NCBI GenBank assembly: GCA_016765255.1
Contig: JAESQI010000356.1
Location: 1 to 5,446, forward strand
DNA: 5,446 nt
Direction of reading: 5' to 3'
From: Robiginitomaculum sp.
GTDB lineage: Bacteria; Pseudomonadota; Alphaproteobacteria; Caulobacterales; Maricaulaceae
Shown in pieces: positions 1 through 5,446 of the stretch; within the stretch, counting starts at the first letter, position 1; every line of letters starts with the position of its first letter. The notes under the pieces were generated by a model, which searched no databases, was not told the DNA's origin, and saw only the letters and a list, made by a program, of their open reading frames with translations. Position numbers and translations under genes: made by a program.

Positions 1-335
1 AGCAATTTTTCTGAAATGATCGGCGCAGCCAATGCAGCGGATTCAGCCTCAAACAAAGCGCGGGCTTCCGTTAGCTCAAACGGACCTACTTTTGGGAGAC
101 CGTTAGCTTGTTGATCACTACCGTCTAATACATACGCGCCCGACCCAACTTTGATTTCGATACGGCCGCGCGCCTGAAGAGCAATTTCAGCCTCTCTCAC
201 TGAAACCCGACTAACGCCAAATTTTTTAGCAAGGTCGCGTTCACCGGGAAGGCGGCTTCCCGGCGGGAAAACTCCAGAATCGATAAGTTCTAAAATTTGA
301 TTCGCGATTTTATGATACAATCGTTTGTCAGCCAT
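1..335 (-). CDS. GntR-family transcriptional regulator, FadR subfamily (N-terminal part, runs off left edge)
   Basis: A ligand-responsive DNA-binding repressor or activator; only its first 111 residues are in the window. Translation from the ATG at 335-333 gives a typical GntR winged helix at about residues 5-70. The LPGERDLAKKFGVSRVSVRE stretch (29-48) is the helix-turn-helix, followed by a wing with VGSGAYV (63-69). Arg33, Arg43 and Arg47 line up with the DNA-contacting arginines known in E. coli FadR. Residues 86-104 (FELTEARALFEAESAALAA) look like the first helix of an FCD ligand-binding domain, whose remainder is off-window. A GGGGAA Shine-Dalgarno-like stretch lies about 9 bases before the ATG. 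The gene is downstream of, and codirectional with, the TonB-dependent receptor. Such pairs usually serve uptake and breakdown of sugars or sugar acids, but nothing here fixes the ligand. The class is secure; the effector and any UxuR/ExuR-type specificity are inference. Confidence 0.93.
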   Translation of the reverse strand, partial: MADKRLYHKIANQILELIDSGVFPPGSRLPGERDLAKKFGVSRVSVREAEIALQARGRIEIKVGSGAYVLDGSDQQANGLPKVGPFELTEARALFEAESAALAAPIISEKL

Positions 336-340
336 TTCTT

Positions 341-350
341 TACTTTCCCC
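341..350 (-). promoter_or_regulatory. Ribosome binding site of the GntR regulator
   Basis: On the minus strand this reads GGGGAAAGTA, with the purine-rich GGGGAA core ending about 9 bases before the ATG at 335. It supports that start codon. Its first three bases also belong to the 10-bp inverted repeat just upstream, so a protein bound there could influence both transcription and translation start. Confidence 0.55.
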
Positions 351-381
351 GTAATTGATTTGTATTTATACCAATTACGGG
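348..381. repeat. Perfect 10-bp inverted repeat at the GntR start, candidate autoregulatory operator
   Basis: CCCGTAATTG at 348-357 is matched exactly by its reverse complement CAATTACGGG at 372-381, with a 14-base spacer. The arm centres are 24 bp apart, so both arms face a similar side of the helix. The spacer contains the TATAAA that could be the regulator's -10 box, and the left arm touches its Shine-Dalgarno. The position is typical of an autoregulatory site. If transcription starts just after that TATAAA, only one arm is transcribed, so the repeat would act as DNA rather than as an RNA hairpin. What binds it is inference. Confidence 0.5.
365..374 (-). promoter_or_regulatory. Candidate extended -10 promoter of the GntR regulator, overlapping a TTGGTATA box
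   Basis: The minus strand reads TTGGTATAAA here, which fits the extended -10 form TGnTATAAT with one mismatch. No good -35 hexamer is seen at 16-18 bases upstream, which is acceptable for extended -10 promoters. The predicted transcript start would be near 358, giving a leader of about 20 bases. The same ATTGGTATA string recurs at 399-407 and upstream of the receptor at 3888-3896. It may therefore be a promoter element, a regulator half-site, or both. Confidence 0.35.
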
Positions 382-398
382 AATTCACACCTTATGTC

Positions 399-407
399 TA
401 TACCAAT
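399..407 (-). promoter_or_regulatory. Second ATTGGTATA box upstream of the GntR regulator
   Basis: TATACCAAT on the plus strand (ATTGGTATA on the minus strand) repeats the box at 367-375 in the same orientation, exactly 32 bp away. That is about three helical turns, so two bound proteins would face the same side. It is a candidate half-site for a FadR-type GntR protein, whose operators commonly contain TNGTNNNACNA. The opposite half is poor at the usual 3-bp spacing, so this is a half-site match only. Confidence 0.35.
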
Positions 408-671
408 TTTAGCGTTAATATAAAACATTAATTTTTGTAAAAACAGTAGAGTACTCTAAAAGAGAATCGAACTAAGCTATGCACACTTATAAATATTGCC
501 AAGAACTTATCACGACACCAAAGATCGCATCACTCATCCTGCATATACTTGCGTCTGTAACAATTTTGACCGTACAAATCTTCTGCCCAGATTGCAAACG
601 ACACTTTTTATGCCTTTAATCTACAATTGCAACCCTACTCTGTGTTTAAAGTATCAGTTTATTTAATTCAT

Positions 672-704
672 AAAAAAGCGCCTCACATATAAGTGAAGCG
701 CTTT
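672..704 (-). terminator. Rho-independent terminator of the TonB-dependent receptor
   Basis: Arms 675-686 and 693-704 pair over 12 positions with a 6-base loop. The only non-Watson-Crick position (682 with 697) is C-A on the plus strand but a G-U wobble in the minus-strand transcript. The hairpin is therefore fully paired only when transcribed leftward. The A run at 672-677 becomes the U tract just after the stem. It lies 36 bases past the receptor stop codon, so it should end the receptor message before the regulator gene. Confidence 0.88.
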
Positions 705-739
705 CGTTCAAACCACAACTGTTCTTACGAATTTATTCT

Positions 740-3700
740 CTAGAAATTATAGCTAGCACCGAAGATGACGCGGCGATCGGTGATACCTTGGTAGCACAAC
801 AACGCATTTTCATTGACACAATATATCGGAGCATCAGACTTAATCAGATTAACCGCATCTACGCTAACCGTAAATTGATCAGTCACATCATAACTGGCAC
901 TCGCATTGAACTGCCCTCTAGCTCCTGCAACACCCCTGAAACCGAGCGGATCGAACTGATTGCTCGTACCAGGCAAGTCATTAGTTTTATATGCACTACG
1001 CCATGTGTAACGCGCTCTCGCCGTTAAGCCATGCTTCTCGTAAAACGCTGTGACGTTATAAGAATCTTCAGACAGGTTTAACAAGGAAGCCGCTTCACGA
1101 CTAACAGGATTAGTAACACGGTCAAAACCTTGTAGCGCAAAGATATTTTGAGCACGTGTCTCACCAATATTGATGAAACCAGTATTCGTATCCTCTGTTT
1201 GATGCGTGTAGTTAGCGATCAAACCAAAGCCAGATGCCCAACCGAGGGTATCTTCGAATTCTCCAAGGCTATATTGAAGGGCTAGCTCAATACCTGATTG
1301 AGAGGTCGAGCCCGAAGCATTGAATCTTGTAGCGTCTCCAACACAAACCCCTCTACCTGAACCGAAAATACCTGCGTCCGTATTAGAGCTGAATACACCG
1401 CCAGCTTCACATACAGGACCAGTTGTATCGCGTCCTTCACCTACAGCCACACCTACGTCACCCGCACCGCCTGGCTGCGTAATAAGGTCACCAAATAGGG
1501 AGCTACGTGTTTTATGGAAATAACCCACACTAATGAGACTTGCCGGAGCGAAATACCATGCCGCAGACACATCAAAGGATGTTATCTCTTCCGGTTTCAA
1601 ATCAGGATTCCCAACTCTAGAGACATCGTTCACGCCACCTCTACTTGGGAATGTCCGCGCTGCGGTTTGGAATGCAAAATCAGGGCGGTTAATATCTTTA
1701 GAATAAGCCGCACGAAGGACAACATCATCTCTTACATCTGCCACTACGTTCACGCGTGGTAATACGAAGCTATACGAGCTGTTTCCGTTGGTTGGCGTTA
1801 AGACACCGGTAACAACATCAACGCTATTACTGAATGAACTAAAGTCAGTCTTAACGTAGCGCAGACCTGCATTACCGCGGAAGATGCCGTGTTCAAAATT
1901 CGCTTGGGCATAAAAAGCATTCGCTTTTTCTTCAATATCAAAGAACGCAGATTCTTGCGACACTAATGTTGTGCTGATTGGGTTTTGTGAGATACCTGCA
2001 GAGGCAATTGCCGCATTAATTGTTGCTACGAACGCTATCGGGTCAGCCGCAAGCTCCGGATTGAAATGCAATATATCGCGCATAAACAAGTTGCTGCCAG
2101 TTCCATCACCAAAATTATCAGGGATTGCCGTAGGAAGACCCGCAATGGCAGCACCATTTAAGCTGTCAGCGAAGCCACTTGTACCGCCAGCACTTGCTCG
2201 TATATCGTCTCTAAGACTGGTGCGATTATTATGACGAAAACCAAAATCTACAGAGGATATAAAGGAAGTATCTACATCGTAACTAGCATCGATACGAAAG
2301 GTGTTTTCCGCATTTTTCCGAACGTTTGCACTGTAAGTACCACCATTATCCATCACATAGTTTGCCGGATCAAGCAATTGGCCGACGGTTGGTGCATATT
2401 GATCGTCAAAATTGATTCCGAAGGCAATCCCGTCGCGTAAGTCAAATCTAATTGGGGTGCCATTTTCATCACGATTACCAAATCTATCCGAATTCGGGTT
2501 GATAAAGTTAAGCGTGAGTGACAAATTTGGATTGACAGTATCGGATGCTACTCTGGATGCCTCCACAGTAAGTGATAGCGGACCCTTCTCATATTCACCG
2601 CCCACTCTAATCAAAGAACTATCGGTTAAACGCGAACCAGAATCCATGGAGCCACGTAGGAATGGAGCACCACGGTCGGAAGGAAAATTATCTCCTACTC
2701 CCGGTATTTGTTGAGGAGAAAATGTACCTGAGGTGACGGCTAGAATACTACCGAGATTTTGAGGGCCACTTGCTCCCTCAACCGTGCCTAGATCGAAGGT
2801 GTCAAAGGTATCGAAAGTCGCCCAATTACCATCAGCGCCATCGGAACGGCCGTTAACTCTGCTTATATTAGATACTTGTACTCTAGAACTTTCTTGACGA
2901 CGTTCTTGATTGTTGATGATCCCATCTGCATAAAGTTTAAAATTATTGTTCAGACGAGCCTCTACTGAGCCAGAAAGGTTAAGCGTTTTATATTCCTGAT
3001 TAACCTGGACCTGATTCAAAAACTGAACGCCGAGGAAATGAGATGCTCCAGCCGGACAGGTCGTTGACCCATTGGAACAAGTCGTCGGGTTATCGCGGTC
3101 AAGGCGAGGACGGAAAGCAGTGTTATCAGAACGGGTATGACTACCACTAAGAACAACAGCAAATTCTTGCCCTTTTGCGTTTTCCCATTTTTTGCCGAGC
3201 GCGCCTGATACTCTTGGCGTAATGCCGTCAGAACTCAAATTACTGTGCTCACCCTGAATACGAAGAGATGCCAAAGTTTTTTTCAAATCAAGCGGACGAA
3301 TTGTTCTGAGATTAATAGTACCGCCCACTGAACCTTCAGTGGTCCTAGCTTCAGGGGCTTTAATCACTTCAAGCCCCGCAATGATAGACGCATCAATATC
3401 CTCAAAACTGATACCACCACGCGTATTGCCTGCACCAACGGTACCAACACCATTGACCTCGATACGATTTTCATCAGTGCCACGGATTTGAACACCCGTA
3501 CCAACACCGGCTTGACGTGTAATCTGGACACCTGTGATGTTTTCCAGAACTTCTGCGAGGTTCTGGTCAGGAAGCTTACCTATGTCTTCAGAAAGAATTA
3601 CTTCCTTCAAGCTGGTAGCTGCGCGCTTTTCGTTAATCGCATTTGCGAGCGAGCGGCGAATGCCAGTCGCAATCACCTCATCCACCGGCTCAGCACTCTC

Positions 3701-3823
3701 TTGTGCGATTGCTGTCACGGACATCATTATAACTGACGCAGCAGCTCCCGCCAAAAGCAATGTTTTTCGCGCGTTCAATCGTCGAATTGATAATATTGAG
3801 ATGGAATTTATAATGGCACGCAT
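740..3823 (-). CDS. TonB-dependent outer-membrane receptor (Xanthomonas/Caulobacter-type family)
   Basis: A 1027-residue outer-membrane beta-barrel transporter that moves a scarce or bulky nutrient into the periplasm using TonB-ExbB-ExbD energy. The signal peptide has a long basic N-region (1-20), a hydrophobic core (21-38) and a likely cleavage after AIA at residue 40. VDEVIATG (47-54) fits a TonB-box region. The plug follows at about 60-178, with IGKLPDQNLAEVLENITGVQ (81-100), an IRG motif (113-115) and EGSVGGTINLRTIRPLD (163-179), the hallmark of the family named TonB-Xanth-Caul. The barrel fills about 180-1027 and ends in phenylalanine, as expected for barrel assembly. Length is normal and no break is seen. 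The start has a strong Shine-Dalgarno, and no better in-frame start precedes the signal peptide. The six mature cysteines form three close pairs. Family members in Caulobacter import maltodextrins and chitooligosaccharides; with the nearby GntR gene a carbohydrate or sugar acid is a fair guess, but the substrate is not readable from sequence. Confidence 0.96.
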   Translation of the reverse strand: MRAIINSISILSIRRLNARKTLLLAGAAASVIMMSVTAIAQESAEPVDEVIATGIRRSLANAINEKRAATSLKEVILSEDIGKLPDQNLAEVLENITGVQITRQAGVGTGVQIRGTDENRIEVNGVGTVGAGNTRGGISFEDIDASIIAGLEVIKAPEARTTEGSVGGTINLRTIRPLDLKKTLASLRIQGEHSNLSSDGITPRVSGALGKKWENAKGQEFAVVLSGSHTRSDNTAFRPRLDRDNPTTCSNGSTTCPAGASHFLGVQFLNQVQVNQEYKTLNLSGSVEARLNNNFKLYADGIINNQERRQESSRVQVSNISRVNGRSDGADGNWATFDTFDTFDLGTVEGASGPQNLGSILAVTSGTFSPQQIPGVGDNFPSDRGAPFLRGSMDSGSRLTDSSLIRVGGEYEKGPLSLTVEASRVASDTVNPNLSLTLNFINPNSDRFGNRDENGTPIRFDLRDGIAFGINFDDQYAPTVGQLLDPANYVMDNGGTYSANVRKNAENTFRIDASYDVDTSFISSVDFGFRHNNRTSLRDDIRASAGGTSGFADSLNGAAIAGLPTAIPDNFGDGTGSNLFMRDILHFNPELAADPIAFVATINAAIASAGISQNPISTTLVSQESAFFDIEEKANAFYAQANFEHGIFRGNAGLRYVKTDFSSFSNSVDVVTGVLTPTNGNSSYSFVLPRVNVVADVRDDVVLRAAYSKDINRPDFAFQTAARTFPSRGGVNDVSRVGNPDLKPEEITSFDVSAAWYFAPASLISVGYFHKTRSSLFGDLITQPGGAGDVGVAVGEGRDTTGPVCEAGGVFSSNTDAGIFGSGRGVCVGDATRFNASGSTSQSGIELALQYSLGEFEDTLGWASGFGLIANYTHQTEDTNTGFINIGETRAQNIFALQGFDRVTNPVSREAASLLNLSEDSYNVTAFYEKHGLTARARYTWRSAYKTNDLPGTSNQFDPLGFRGVAGARGQFNASASYDVTDQFTVSVDAVNLIKSDAPIYCVNENALLCYQGITDRRVIFGASYNF

Positions 3824-3830
3824 GGCGGGC

Positions 3831-3838
3831 TCCCCTTT
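3831..3838 (-). promoter_or_regulatory. Strong ribosome binding site of the TonB-dependent receptor
   Basis: The minus strand reads AAAGGGGA, ending 7 bases before the ATG at 3823. It is a near-ideal Shine-Dalgarno and fixes the start at the long-N-region signal peptide rather than at a later codon. Confidence 0.8.
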
Positions 3839-3878
3839 GTTGTTAATTCATTAACTTATTTACCTGTCAATTAAAAGA

Positions 3879-3901
3879 ACCAATTTTTATACCAATGTCA
3901 A
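3879..3901 (-). promoter_or_regulatory. Candidate receptor promoter with overlapping TTGGT direct repeats
   Basis: On the minus strand TTGACA (3901-3896) runs straight into TTGGTATAAAA and then a second TTGGT (3883-3879). TGGTATAAA fits an extended -10 box, which would start transcription near 3878 and leave a leader of about 55 bases. TTGACA could instead be a -35 box, but the best matching -10 for it, TTTAAT at 3875-3870, needs a 20-base spacer, which is long. ACCAAT occurs twice on the plus strand (3879-3884 and 3891-3896), 12 bp apart, so regulator half-sites overlap whichever promoter is used. A weaker alternative is a second TTGACA at 3870-3865. Confidence 0.4.
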
Positions 3902-3926
3902 CCATAAACTTAACCGATTATCCGTT

Positions 3927-3941
3927 ATTGGTATGACCAAT
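3927..3941. promoter_or_regulatory. Palindromic operator ATTGGTATGACCAAT upstream of the receptor, likely GntR/FadR-type
   Basis: ATTGGT and ACCAAT form a perfect 6-bp inverted repeat around the 3-base spacer ATG. This matches the TNGTNNNACNA pattern known for FadR-subfamily GntR operators, and its half-site resembles the TTGGT/ACCAA arms of enterobacterial UxuR sites as I recall them. It lies about 105 bp upstream of the receptor start and about 36 bp upstream of the candidate -10 box. The only regulator gene in view, at 335 to the left edge, is of exactly the family expected to bind such a site. The pairing is inferred from family and motif. Confidence 0.6.
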
Positions 3942-3956
3942 TTAATTAAAATTAAT

Positions 3957-4182
3957 TGTGTTGCATATTTATCATGGTAAGTTTTCCCGTTTTCAACATG
4001 GAAAATATCCGTGATACGTGGCAAATGTGCGTTTACACGAGAAGACCAGCGTTCGTGCTAACTCACAAGATCACTCAAGCACAATATGTAAAGAGTGGCT
4101 GCGCTTTTATGGATACCGTAAAGCTCAAATTCAAACTCATTTAGCTTTCTATTGCTGAATAGCACTTTTAGCATATCAATAA
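3957..4182. other. Intergenic region between integrase remnant and receptor regulatory region
   Basis: No gene is supported in this stretch. A plus-strand frame at 3956-4144 (62 codons from TTG) has no ribosome binding site and no recognisable protein character. I find no tRNA, tmRNA or clear terminator; the best fold just past the integrase stop is a 5-bp stem (CTATT/AATAG) without a U tract. Because it directly follows an integrase, it could hold the core of an attachment site, but no partner copy exists in the window to show this. Confidence 0.45.
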
Positions 4183-4767
4183 TTATGAGCATACAGCCAA
4201 CAATTTCTCACTAAACCCTTCTGGAACTGGATGCATTATTTTCAACAACTCATCTTTCCGAAAAGCCAGCGACCCTCCATCCCCATATTGTGGGCGAGTG
4301 TTTTTATGCCCCATTAGTAAGCATCGTAAATCATGGTCAATACCTGCCTCAAGCATTCTTTTTTCAAACGAATGCCTAAAGGAATATATCCGGTGGTTTG
4401 GCGTCGGAAATAGACCTCGCCGCCTAAAAGTTTTTAGTAGGGACACAGAAAGCAAATTGCCTTTATCCTGATAACGCGGGAACCCATCTTTTGCTTGCCG
4501 CATGGCAATCAAGGAGACTCCAATGAGAGGTATATCGCGAATTGAGGAGAATGTTTTGAGTTGGCGGTTATCCTGTACGCGAATGCGGATATGCGGCACT
4601 TCATGGTCGAGGACAACATTCTCGGGCAAAATATTCGCTATCTCGCTCGGCCTGCACCCCGTCTCCATTAAAGCGTAGACAAGACAAATAGCTTGATCGT
4701 TCAATTTATCAAACACGCTAGGGTCAAGCATCCGCTCTCTTATCCAGTCATCCTCAAAATGAGGCAC
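4183..4767 (-). CDS. Integrase C-terminal catalytic fragment, possible GTG restart
   Basis: A 194-codon stretch from GTG at 4767 carries the complete tyrosine-recombinase catalytic domain (Arg39, Lys71, Arg131, His154, Tyr161). GGTGG about 7 bases before the GTG is only a weak Shine-Dalgarno. A separate product is possible but unproven, and the frame simply continues that of the upstream fragment, so this is best read as the 3' part of one broken gene. Without the core-binding domain it should recombine poorly or not at all. Confidence 0.6.
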   Translation of the reverse strand: MPHFEDDWIRERMLDPSVFDKLNDQAICLVYALMETGCRPSEIANILPENVVLDHEVPHIRIRVQDNRQLKTFSSIRDIPLIGVSLIAMRQAKDGFPRYQDKGNLLSVSLLKTFRRRGLFPTPNHRIYSFRHSFEKRMLEAGIDHDLRCLLMGHKNTRPQYGDGGSLAFRKDELLKIMHPVPEGFSEKLLAVCS

Positions 4768-4863
4768 ATCTTTACCACCACGCTCTACGAAATTGAGATT
4801 CCTAAATGGGTTTAAACGCTCCTCTTCGCCTTCAAATTCCCAGAAACAACGATAGAGTTTTCG

Positions 4864-5446
4864 CTAGTTCCCTAGGTCACGATTAGCCGTATTAGGCATT
4901 AGTGGTTTTATATTGCCATTTGGGAGGAGTTTTTTAGCCCACCAATTATAAAACTCACGCGCTTCCTTACGGGTAATTTCGTCCATAGCCATGTCGCCAT
5001 GCATTTTAACAAAATTGCTGATTGATCTCTTTTTTATTTTCTTCCAATCAGCTTTTTGCTGCTCTGACTTACCTAAAAGGTCACTAATCGCAATTTTATC
5101 GCAATATACCTCGAAAGCGTGCGTAATTGAAATAGACGGTTTGGGAGCAATGCCTAAAACCGCCTCCGCTTCATCCTGCTTAGGCAATGTGTGATTTGGA
5201 AGAACGGCTAATCTATTTAACAACTCAGTTACATCAGGCTGCTCTATGAGTTCACTGTTCGGTGTATACATAAACCCCTTTGCCATAGCCCTCCGTTTTG
5301 CCCCCTCATACCGCTTGATGGCTAGGCTAGCTTGTTTAGCCTGTCGGTTGTCCGATGACACACCATCGGCGGCACTTGATACACCAGCCCAAAACAAATC
5401 ATCCGCTTCAACGAGAGCATCCCGCCTTGCGCGTGCAACATCAATC
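4864..5446 (-). CDS. Integrase N-terminal fragment (core-binding domain, partial), ends at the amber codon
   Basis: This is the part of the broken integrase before the stop. The first visible codon reads Ile (IDVARARRDALVEADDLFWA), and the frame is open to the right edge, so any TTG start near 5397 is an artefact of finding no ATG. It is helical and charged. Residues around FVKMHGDMAMDEITRKEARE, followed by FYNWWAKKLLPNG, are typical of the SAM-like core-binding domain that grips arm or core DNA. It lacks every catalytic residue, so alone it could at most bind DNA. Confidence 0.7.
   Translation of the reverse strand, partial: IDVARARRDALVEADDLFWAGVSSAADGVSSDNRQAKQASLAIKRYEGAKRRAMAKGFMYTPNSELIEQPDVTELLNRLAVLPNHTLPKQDEAEAVLGIAPKPSISITHAFEVYCDKIAISDLLGKSEQQKADWKKIKKRSISNFVKMHGDMAMDEITRKEAREFYNWWAKKLLPNGNIKPLMPNTANRDLGN

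Larger units (their letters stand above)
336..674. other. Intergenic region between receptor terminator and GntR start
   Basis: This stretch of roughly 340 bases is AT-rich and holds no gene I can support. The part nearest the regulator (about 345-410) carries the inverted repeat and the two ATTGGTATA boxes described separately. From about 411 to 660 I see no hairpin, RNA gene, repeat or credible reading frame. A 46-codon plus-strand frame at 479-619 has no Shine-Dalgarno at a usable distance and is not called. Confidence 0.6.
4183..5446 (-). pseudogene. Tyrosine recombinase/phage-type integrase interrupted by an in-frame amber codon; 5' end beyond right edge
   Basis: A site-specific recombinase that would cut and rejoin DNA at attachment sites of a mobile element. 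The reading frame is open from the right edge, meets TAG at 4866-4864, and continues in the same frame to TAA at 4185-4183. The window therefore holds 193 codons, the stop, and 226 more codons. Sequence across the stop is continuous for the family: TANRDLGN, then the stop, then RKLYRCFWEFEGEEERLNPF, where relatives have a leucine- or methionine-like residue. Counting from the GTG at 4767, catalytic residues are Arg39 (TGCRPSE), Lys71 (QLKT), Arg131 (YSFRHSF), His154 (MGHK) and Tyr161 (QYGDG), the nucleophile. Box II has Tyr128 where classical HxxR motifs have His, which I recall as common in this DUF6538-associated group. The upstream part is the core-binding helical domain. No frameshift is needed; a single TTG-to-TAG change suffices. 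Full-length activity is probably lost unless the amber is read through or is a sequencing error. Confidence 0.87.

Noticed and set aside
479..619. Plus-strand 46-codon frame with a hydrophobic stretch and a CPDC motif
   Set aside because: There is no Shine-Dalgarno at a usable distance (the nearest AGAG is about 14 bases off) and no promoter. The composition is what AT-rich intergenic DNA gives by chance. Conservation in relatives would reopen it.
788..3736. Several plus-strand frames of 67-106 codons inside the receptor gene
   Set aside because: They lie opposite a full-length, domain-consistent receptor, have low-complexity or cysteine-rich nonsense composition, and lack start signals. They are antisense shadows.
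3865..3870. Second TTGACA (minus strand) as the receptor -35 box
   Set aside because: At a 17-base spacer the -10 would read ATTAAC, a weak match, and transcription would start almost at the Shine-Dalgarno.
3956..4144. Plus-strand 62-codon frame beginning TTG, between receptor and integrase
   Set aside because: No ribosome binding site before the TTG or the internal ATG, no recognisable domain, and the start overlaps the receptor regulatory region.
4146..4175. Hairpin just past the integrase stop as a terminator
   Set aside because: Only a 5-bp CTATT/AATAG stem with low GC and no following U tract in the minus-strand transcript.
4991..5194. Plus-strand 67-codon frame opposite the integrase
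   Set aside because: Antisense shadow of the integrase core-binding region; no supporting signals.
4864..5397. TTG at 5397 as a true start of a 177-residue protein
   Set aside because: The frame stays open upstream to the window edge with family-like sequence (IDVARARRDALVEADD), so the gene starts off-window.

Overview
The window reads as chromosomal DNA from a Gram-negative bacterium. It is most likely an alphaproteobacterium of the Caulobacterales/Maricaulales type (Hyphomonadaceae-like). The reason is the large TonB-dependent receptor, which has the plug signature of the Xanthomonas/Caulobacter receptor family and pairs with a FadR-type GntR regulator. Gammaproteobacteria such as Alteromonadales carry the same combination, so the assignment is tentative. 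Base composition looks moderate rather than GC-rich; I did not count it.

All three supported genes lie on the minus strand, so the locus reads right to left. (1) From the right edge to 4183 there is a tyrosine recombinase/integrase broken by one in-frame amber codon at 4864-4866. Its 5' end is outside the window. (2) From 3957 to 4182 is non-coding DNA with no gene I can support. From 3824 to about 3956 is a regulatory region holding a perfect 15-bp palindrome, several ACCAAT half-sites, a promoter-like TGGTATAAA and a good ribosome binding site. (3) From 3823 to 740 is an intact 1027-residue TonB-dependent outer-membrane receptor, followed by a strong intrinsic terminator at 672-704. (4) From 674 back to 336 is intergenic DNA whose last part carries two more copies of the same ATTGGTATA box and a 10-bp perfect inverted repeat. 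(5) From 335 to the left edge is the N-terminal 111 residues of a GntR-family (FadR subfamily) regulator.

The working model (inference) is that receptor and regulator form one nutrient-uptake regulon. The GntR protein would bind TTGGT/ACCAA sites at its own promoter and at the receptor promoter, releasing them when its ligand, probably a sugar-acid or other carbohydrate breakdown product, is present. The receptor would import the parent molecule across the outer membrane using TonB energy. The terminator between them suggests two transcripts sharing one regulator rather than one operon. The decayed integrase upstream suggests the locus borders an old integrated element that can no longer move by its own recombinase. 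I see no CRISPR array, rRNA, tRNA or insertion sequence, and nothing that clearly amounts to an undescribed system.
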